A stretch of DNA of 7,557 nucleotides from CAZGYE01 sp964530165 (lineage in GTDB: Bacteria > Planctomycetota > Planctomycetia > Planctomycetales > Planctomycetaceae): positions 1 to 7,557 of the forward strand of contig CAZGYE010000288.1 of the NCBI GenBank assembly GCA_964530165.1. Reading direction: 5' to 3'. The position numbers were made by a program, and so were the translations under genes. Numbering within the stretch: position 1 is the first letter of the stretch; the number at the start of each line of letters is the position of its first letter. Under the pieces are notes generated by a model. The model did not search any database. It saw only the letters and a program-made list of their open reading frames with translations, and was not told where the DNA came from. Shown piece by piece: positions 1-4,945 of the stretch.

Positions 1-190
1 TCACGGCGCCGCCCAATTTCAGCCCCTCTTGCCCGGAGATCTCAAACAACCGAAAACGCAAAGCTGACTGCTGATTGTCACGTAGGACCGAGTGTCCCGA
101 CCACCAAGCAAGTCGGCAAGCACGGGGCCACGCTCCCGTTGGTCGCTCAGGCCCCGCCACCCGCCGCCGTTGAAAAGAAAAGGAAAAGGG

Positions 191-283
191 AAAAGGAAAA
201 GGGGATAAGTCCAAAAAGGAAAAGGGGATAAGTCCAATTATTGGAGCGAAAAGGAAAAGGGGATAAGTCCAATTATTGGAGCG
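191..283. repeat. Tandem 35-bp repeat with internal palindrome (REP-like)
   Basis: Two exact 35-bp copies lie head to tail at 214-248 and 249-283. Each starts AAAAGGAAAAGGGG, continues ATAAGTCC and ends AATTATTGGAGCG. A partial copy of the first 22 bases lies at 191-212. The full copies contain the odd palindrome TCCAAT-T-ATTGGA (233-245 and 268-280), which can form a tiny hairpin. The purine-rich start continues a run that begins at 172. The repeat is directly followed by AGAAAGCGAACCTGTCCC (284-301). Short repeats of this kind with a mini-palindrome resemble REP-type elements mobilised by IS200-like (RAYT) transposases, but no transposase is in the window, so that origin is inference. Confidence 0.75.
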
Positions 284-341
284 AGAAAGCGAACCTGTCC
301 CGCTTCTCCTGCCCGGGCCATACGGCAACGTTTCTCAACTA

Positions 342-365
342 CGGCCGATACTTCAATTTCGGCCG
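342..365. repeat. Hairpin with perfect 7-bp stem
   Basis: CGGCCGA (342-348) and TCGGCCG (359-365) are perfect inverted repeats around a 10-base loop. No T-run follows, so it is not a standard intrinsic terminator. A second GC-rich hairpin lies 27 bases downstream. It may be part of an old palindromic repeat; function unknown. Confidence 0.5.
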
Positions 366-391
366 CCGGAGCCGCTAGGCACTGAAATGCC

Positions 392-421
392 CGGCCCGGA
401 CATCGCGTTGGACCCGGGCCG
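392..421. repeat. Hairpin with perfect 8-bp GC stem
   Basis: CGGCCCGG (392-399) and CCGGGCCG (414-421) are perfect inverted repeats around a 14-base loop. The stem is all G and C. No T-tract follows on either strand, so termination is not supported. Function unknown. Confidence 0.5.
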
Positions 422-569
422 CTGACGCTCGCCTCGCCGCCACAGGGACCCGATTTCCACGTGGCCGGTACATCGCGACCGAGCCAACGTTCCTCGGAAC
501 ACCGCGATGCCAGGCCGGCCAGCCGGCAGGTCTTGCGCTCGAGGCGGGGCACGACCTACGGCGGCAGCC

Positions 570-585
570 TGGATATCGAAATCCA
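570..585. promoter_or_regulatory. Operator-like palindrome upstream of the reductase gene
   Basis: TGGATATCGAAATCCA reads nearly the same on both strands: TGGAT/ATCCA arms with a central TCGA, and only the symmetric sixth and eleventh bases break the symmetry (14 of 16). It lies about 60 bases upstream of the ATG at 646, a position suited to a transcription-factor site. I could not identify a -35/-10 pair next to it, and no regulator gene is nearby, so this is a weak proposal. Confidence 0.25.
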
Positions 586-645
586 TATGGTTGATAATGC
601 GGACATGTCTGTTCTTGGCGAGAGCCTGATTTGTTGGTTTCTACC

Positions 646-1656
646 ATGACGCCCGATACATTCCGCTGCTATCTCGTAAAAAAAACCAGTCACGATCGCG
701 TTCAGGCGGACATCGAGCGACGTCCCTTGTTCGAGCTCCCTGCCGACGGCGTCCTGATTCGAGTGGCGTTTTCGTCGCTCAATTACAAGGACGCGCTGGC
801 GGCGACGGGACATCCCGGCGTGGCCCGGAAGTTTCCGCACGTGCCCGGCATCGACGCTGCCGGCACTGTGGTCGAGGACCCTTCCGGCGCTTTCCGCACC
901 GGCGATGAGGTGCTCGTGACGGGCTACGAGCTGGGAGCGGAAAATTGGGGCGGGTGGGCCGAGTATATCCGGGTGCCGGCCGAGTGGGTCGTACCGCTGC
1001 CTGATGGTTTGTCTCTTCGAGCCGCCATGATCTACGGAACCGCCGGATTCACGGCGGCCCTGGGCGTGGCGACGCTCAAGGACCACGGTGTCACTCCCGA
1101 TTCCGGCGACATCCTCGTGACCGGAGCGACCGGCGGTGTCGGCACACTGGCTCTGAAACTCCTCTCTCAGCTCGGTTATTCGGTGGTCGCCGTTTCGGGC
1201 AAAACCCAAAAGCATCGTTGGCTCCGAGACCTTGGCGCGGTGAGCGTGTTATGTCGCGAGGACGTGAACGACGCGAGCAGTAAGCCACTCTTGCCCATGC
1301 GTTGGGCCGGCGCCATTGATACTGTGGGAGGCAATACGCTGGCGACTGTCCTGCGTGCCACGAACATCGGTGGATGTGTTGCAGCGTGCGGACTCGTCGG
1401 CGGAACAGACCTTCCGTTGACCGTGTACCCGTTCATCTTGCGTGGCGTCACGTTGGCGGGCATCGATTCCGCGTGGAGGCCGCGAGATCAGCGGATCGAA
1501 ATCTGGGAGAAATTGGCTGGCCCGTGGAAACTCGATGCGCTTGACGATCTTACAACTCAGATTGGCCTCAACCAGGTGGATGAGTCCGTACAAAAGATGC
1601 TTTCGGGGCAGTCGACCGGTCGCGTTGTCATTGATCCGGCCGGCACAGCGTCATGA
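646..1656 (+). CDS. YhdH/AcuI-type NADPH-dependent quinone/acryloyl-CoA reductase
   Basis: A zinc-independent medium-chain dehydrogenase/reductase of the YhdH/YhfP family, cytoplasmic, 336 residues (E. coli YhdH has 324). Family members reduce the C=C bond of acryloyl-CoA or quinone-like substrates with NADPH. Visible family signatures are SSLNYKDALA (43-52), PGIDAAGTV (67-75), the WGGWAEY segment (101-107), the Rossmann nucleotide-binding loop VTGATGGVGTLAL (158-170) and GIDS (272-275). The zinc-ligand pattern of alcohol dehydrogenases is absent, as expected. I chose the ATG at 646 because FRCYLV just after it lines up with the start of known family members. An in-frame TTG at 631, with a weak GAGAG six bases upstream, would add five residues. 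The next gene starts 56 bases downstream on the same strand, so co-transcription is possible. Family call is firm; the physiological substrate is not, and no DMSP or propionate genes are nearby. Confidence 0.93.
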   Translation: MTPDTFRCYLVKKTSHDRVQADIERRPLFELPADGVLIRVAFSSLNYKDALAATGHPGVARKFPHVPGIDAAGTVVEDPSGAFRTGDEVLVTGYELGAENWGGWAEYIRVPAEWVVPLPDGLSLRAAMIYGTAGFTAALGVATLKDHGVTPDSGDILVTGATGGVGTLALKLLSQLGYSVVAVSGKTQKHRWLRDLGAVSVLCREDVNDASSKPLLPMRWAGAIDTVGGNTLATVLRATNIGGCVAACGLVGGTDLPLTVYPFILRGVTLAGIDSAWRPRDQRIEIWEKLAGPWKLDALDDLTTQIGLNQVDESVQKMLSGQSTGRVVIDPAGTAS

Positions 1657-1700
1657 AGAAATAGCCCTGCGATTTCTGTTGTGGAGGAATGTCGAACGAG

Positions 1701-1705
1701 AGGAG
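1701..1705 (+). promoter_or_regulatory. Ribosome binding site that decides a GTG start
   Basis: AGGAG lies seven bases before the GTG at 1713, ideal spacing. The upstream in-frame ATG at 1689 has GGAGG at 1683-1687, only one base away, which is too close to work as a Shine-Dalgarno sequence for it. The GTG is therefore the better start for the hydrolase fusion. Confidence 0.6.
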
Positions 1706-1712
1706 CAGTCAC

Positions 1713-4493
1713 GTGACGCGCCATGCCGCCATGATAGTCGGTTTGATTTCGCTTTTGGGTGCGAAGAACTTCGCGAACGATGACGCTCGGGTGCCGCGCG
1801 AGGTCGAATTCCCCGACGACCGGTGGGTCAAGATCACACCTCAACAGGCCGGGCTGAACGTTGCGAGATTTCGAGAAGTGCTGGAGAAGTCCGACGTGCA
1901 TCCCGGTGGCTGGGGCGGCACGCAGCCCAACGACAGACAATGGGGAGCCGTGCTCACTCGCGGCGGCTATCTCGTGCACACGTGGGGCGATCCGAAGTAC
2001 AAAACGCAGTCGGCATCGCTGGGAAAATGTCTCACGCGGGCCTTGTTCGGGCTGAGCGTCGAAGCCGGCGTCATCAAGCCCGATGAGCCGATCTACAAGA
2101 CGTGGACGGGACGAGGCGAACTGTCTCACCCACACAAGTACCTCGACAATGAGCGACATCGTCAGCTCACTTGGCGGCATCTGCTGGAACATCAGGGCGG
2201 CTTCGTACTGGAAAGCGGCTACCACTGGCGGACGAAGACGGTGTTCCACGCGAAGATCCCCGACGGCGTCAAGTGGACCGGCGACCCGCTGTTCGACAAT
2301 TACTCGCACATCGTGCCGGGGTCGGTGACCCGCTACAGCAGCGGTGGTTACGTGCGGCTCGGACAAGCGTTGACCGCAGCCTGGAACAGGGACCTCAAAA
2401 GCGTGTTGGACGAGCGGCTGTTTCGGCACATCGGCATCCCGGCCGACCGCTGGGACTGGCTGCCGTCGAAGAGCGTCCACGACACAAAGGACTTCTACCC
2501 GGCCTTCCCGCATTACGGCGAATACGTCGGTCCTCCTTACGAGATCAACGGCCACGTCGTCCGCGGCGGCCCCGGCTGGGTGGTGATGAGTGCCGAGGAC
2601 CTTGCGCGCTTCGGTCTGCTCATCGCCACGGGCGGCGTGTGGAAGGGCAAACGGCTGATTGGGAAGGAATGGCTCCGCGGCCATGCAGGGCTGGACATCC
2701 ACGTCGTGGCCGGGGACCCGCACACGCTGGTGAGCATTGCCAAGATCAACACCAAGGGGTTTCCGTTTGGCCAGCGAGTCGGCACGGGGGGCAAGTTCAC
2801 CTTTCCGAAAGAACTGATCGCTGGACCGCTTGATCTGAGACGGGGGAAACGGTCGAAGCCAAAGTCCCGCGTCAGGGTCGAGCGCAACGTGCGGATTCCC
2901 ATGCGCGACGGCGTGACGCTGGCCGCCGACCTCTATCGCCCGGACGCCCCGGGCAAGTTTCCCGCACTGATGACGCTGGTCTACTATGCGACGGGTGGAC
3001 GAGAAGCCGAGTTCTTCGCTCGTCACGGCTACGTCGGTGTGGTGGTGAACTCCCGGGGTCGCAATGGTTCCGAAGGTGCATGGGACCCCTACGTCAACGA
3101 ACCGCGCGACGGCTACGACGCCCAACAATGGATCGGCACCCAGAAGTGGTCGAACGGCAAGATTGGCATGTTCGGCAGCTCGTACAACGCGTTTACCCAA
3201 ACCATGTCCGCAACGATGGCCAGCCCCTTTCTCAAGTGCATCCTGCCGCTGGGTGGGCAGCAGACCAACTTCGGACACCTTTACAACGACGGGGTCCTTC
3301 AACTGAACGTGATATTCACCTTTGGGCTATTCGCAACGGGGAAGTCGCGAACGGGACCACACATTCCCATCGGCCCGCACTATCTGCAACTGCCACTGAT
3401 GTCTGCGGCCGACAGGGCTGACAATCCGCAGGCGCAGCGGATCAAAACGTGGATGAAGCACGCCCGGTACGATGATTATTGGAAATCGTACGGCGTGAAG
3501 GAGAAATACCACAACATCCAGGTGCCAGCCTATTTCGGCACGGGCTGGTACGACAACCTGCTGCATGAGACTTGGCGCAACTTTCAAGGCTTCCGCGAAC
3601 GGGGCGGCTCGGCGGCTTGTCGTAAGGGCACGAGAATTCACGTCAGCGGGGGAGTACATGGCAGGTATGAGGTCTCGAACGCCATGCACCTTCGCTGGTA
3701 CGACGAGTGGCTCAAAGGAATCGACACCGGCATGTGGGATGAGCCACCCATCGAGATCTTCGTGATGGGCACGAACAAATACCGTTTCGAGAAAGAGTGG
3801 CCGTTGGCACGAACAAAGTGGACGAATTTCTATCTTCAGAGCAGCGGTCGGGCGAACTCTCTCGACGGTGATGGAGGGCTAAGCACCTCGCCGCCGGCGG
3901 GAGAGTCGACGGCGGATCAATTCGTCTACGACCCGGCAAACCCGGTCTACACGCTGGGCGGACAGATCTCCACGCACGCGACGCTCTGGGGACCCAAAGA
4001 TCGTAGCGCCACCCAACGTCGACAGGACATCCTGGTTTACACCACCGAGCCGCTCGTTGACGATGTGGAAGTCACCGGTCCGGTGACGATGAAGCTTTTC
4101 GCGGCCTCCAGCGCCGTCAACACCGACTTCACCGCCACGCTGAGCGACGTGCATCCCGACGGCAAAGCGATCCATATCTGCGAAGGCATCCGCGGCGTCA
4201 CGTTTCGTGAGTCGCTGGAAGACCCCACGTTCATTATTCCCGGCAAGGTCTACCAGTACACCATCGACCTGTGGGAGACGAGCATGGTGTTCAAGAAAGG
4301 TCACCGCATTCGGCTGGAGATTGCCAGCAGCAACTTTCCACGATTCGCTCGGAACCAGAACACAGACAAGCCCTTCGGCACGAGCGCGAAAATCAACAAA
4401 GCGCAACAAACGATCTTTCACAACGCGAAGTATCCGTCACACCTTGTTTTGCCCTTGATCCCAGGTCCGAAACGTTCTGCAGACGACTTGTGA
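1713..4493 (+). CDS. Exported fusion: beta-lactamase-fold serine hydrolase + CocE/NonD-family (S15) hydrolase
   Basis: A 926-residue protein with two hydrolase units, numbered from the GTG at 1713. A basic start (TRH) and a short hydrophobic stretch, AAMIVGLISLLGA, suggest a signal peptide ending near NFA-ND. Unit 1 (about 30-370) is beta-lactamase/penicillin-binding-protein-like: SLGK at 102-105 fits SxxK, YSS at 208-210 fits the Tyr motif, and HAG at 324-326 may be the HxG/KTG equivalent. Unit 2 (about 387-920) is CocE/X-Pro dipeptidyl-peptidase-like: RDGVTLAADLYRP (398-410), NSRGRNGSEG, then GSSYNAFTQ with nucleophile Ser490, GWYD with Asp614, and His649 in SGGVHG. A beta-rich PepX_C-type domain (about 742-916) ends the protein. 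The usual nucleophile motif GxSYxG has Ala in its last position. Separate proteins are usual for these families. Ester or amide cleavage outside the cytoplasm is inferred; the substrate is unknown. An alternative start at ATG 1689 adds eight residues. Confidence 0.88.
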   Translation: MTRHAAMIVGLISLLGAKNFANDDARVPREVEFPDDRWVKITPQQAGLNVARFREVLEKSDVHPGGWGGTQPNDRQWGAVLTRGGYLVHTWGDPKYKTQSASLGKCLTRALFGLSVEAGVIKPDEPIYKTWTGRGELSHPHKYLDNERHRQLTWRHLLEHQGGFVLESGYHWRTKTVFHAKIPDGVKWTGDPLFDNYSHIVPGSVTRYSSGGYVRLGQALTAAWNRDLKSVLDERLFRHIGIPADRWDWLPSKSVHDTKDFYPAFPHYGEYVGPPYEINGHVVRGGPGWVVMSAEDLARFGLLIATGGVWKGKRLIGKEWLRGHAGLDIHVVAGDPHTLVSIAKINTKGFPFGQRVGTGGKFTFPKELIAGPLDLRRGKRSKPKSRVRVERNVRIPMRDGVTLAADLYRPDAPGKFPALMTLVYYATGGREAEFFARHGYVGVVVNSRGRNGSEGAWDPYVNEPRDGYDAQQWIGTQKWSNGKIGMFGSSYNAFTQTMSATMASPFLKCILPLGGQQTNFGHLYNDGVLQLNVIFTFGLFATGKSRTGPHIPIGPHYLQLPLMSAADRADNPQAQRIKTWMKHARYDDYWKSYGVKEKYHNIQVPAYFGTGWYDNLLHETWRNFQGFRERGGSAACRKGTRIHVSGGVHGRYEVSNAMHLRWYDEWLKGIDTGMWDEPPIEIFVMGTNKYRFEKEWPLARTKWTNFYLQSSGRANSLDGDGGLSTSPPAGESTADQFVYDPANPVYTLGGQISTHATLWGPKDRSATQRRQDILVYTTEPLVDDVEVTGPVTMKLFAASSAVNTDFTATLSDVHPDGKAIHICEGIRGVTFRESLEDPTFIIPGKVYQYTIDLWETSMVFKKGHRIRLEIASSNFPRFARNQNTDKPFGTSAKINKAQQTIFHNAKYPSHLVLPLIPGPKRSADDL

Positions 4494-4595
4494 CGGCATG
4501 CAAACCCGGTCCCCGGACGATCCGAGTTGCCGAAGGCCGTCAAACGGCGATGGACCTCTTACGTTCACAGACCGGCGCGCCGCCGCGACATCCGC

Positions 4596-4811
4596 CGGCT
4601 AACCCCAATACCGTTTAACGAAGCATCACTCCAATGCACTCATTCGCTTTCGTGAAGCTGAGGGAAAGGTGTGGCTGGGGCTGAGTCCGCGAAGCCCCAG
4701 ATCTTACGGTGATCGACTCCCTGGGGCATCGAAGACTCTGCCTCAGCCACCCATCACAAATCGTTTGCACATTTCCACATAGGCTTCGTTAAACGGTATT
4801 GCGGCTAACCC
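4596..4811. mobile_element. MITE-like 196-bp element with 19-bp TIRs and 10-bp target duplication
   Basis: CAATACCGTTTAACGAAGC (4606-4624) is repeated perfectly inverted at 4783-4801. Directly outside these ends, the 10-base sequence CGGCTAACCC occurs in the same orientation on both sides (4596-4605 and 4802-4811), as expected for a target-site duplication. The 196-bp body has no plausible coding region, so the element would need a transposase supplied elsewhere. Inside are two inverted 30-base arms, 4671-4700 and 4721-4750, that match at 25 of 30 positions around a 20-base centre. Each arm can itself fold: CTGGGGCT/AGCCCCAG in the left arm, and a one-mismatch version in the right. The parental IS family is not identifiable here; duplications near 10 bp are known from several families, including parts of IS4 and ISAs1. 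Confidence 0.82.
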
Positions 4812-4934
4812 GGATTATTCCTAGAAACCCAAACCGACAACTTGTCGTCGCTGAATGTGCCGTCCAACCAGGGAATTGCGACAAGTTGTCGGTTTGGGTA
4901 CCACAAGGACAACCTATGAATAATGCGGACTAAC
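4804..4934. repeat. Imperfect palindromic element with perfect 21-bp stem
   Basis: A perfect 21-bp inverted repeat, 4827-4847 and 4879-4899, encloses a 31-base loop. It starts ACCCAAAC and ends in CGACAACTTGTCG, which is itself an odd palindrome, so two identical 13-bp palindromic sites occur (4835-4847 and 4879-4891). Outer arms 4804-4820 (ending GGATTATTC) and 4918-4934 (starting GAATAATGC) match inversely at 13 of 17 positions. No T-tract follows the stem, so a terminator is unlikely. It ends just before the Shine-Dalgarno sequence of the symporter, with the inner stem 46 bases from the ATG. It could be a second non-autonomous repeat element or a control structure in the leader; I cannot decide from one copy. 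Confidence 0.7.
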
Positions 4935-4938
4935 GGAG
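4935..4938 (+). promoter_or_regulatory. Ribosome binding site of the symporter gene
   Basis: GGAG seven bases upstream of the ATG at 4946 supports that start. It directly abuts the outer arm of the palindromic element, so folding of that element could affect access to it; this is inference. Confidence 0.55.
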
Positions 4939-4945
4939 CCGCTTC

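Larger units (their letters stand above)
1..645. other. Intergenic region without a convincing gene
   Basis: I see no protein-coding gene in this stretch. Open frames exist on both strands, but their translations are low in complexity or rich in Arg, Gly and Pro, match no family I recognise, and run through repeats. The region holds an uninterrupted purine run of 34 bases (172-205), a tandem repeat (191-283), two GC-rich hairpins (342-365 and 392-421) and a short palindrome (570-585), each listed separately. Bases 1-170 show nothing I can name. The gene to the left, if any, lies outside the window. Confidence 0.6.

Noticed and set aside
191..283. CRISPR array
   Set aside because: Only two full copies exist, directly adjacent with no spacers, and no cas gene is present.
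238..552. 104-codon open frame on the minus strand in the left gap
   Set aside because: It starts outside and ends inside repeat DNA, has no recognised motif, and its C-terminal residues simply translate the tandem repeat.
556..1215. 219-codon open frame on the minus strand
   Set aside because: Antisense to the YhdH-type reductase; composition rich in Arg, His and Gly, with no family motif.
1557..3302. 581-codon open frame on the minus strand
   Set aside because: It lies entirely antisense to the reductase end and the hydrolase fusion, whose motifs are clear. Its translation has no recognisable family and looks like a mirror of GC-rich codon use.
4536..4548. Possible terminator hairpin after the hydrolase fusion (GCCGT-CAA-ACGGC)
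   Set aside because: The stem has only five base pairs and no T-run follows.
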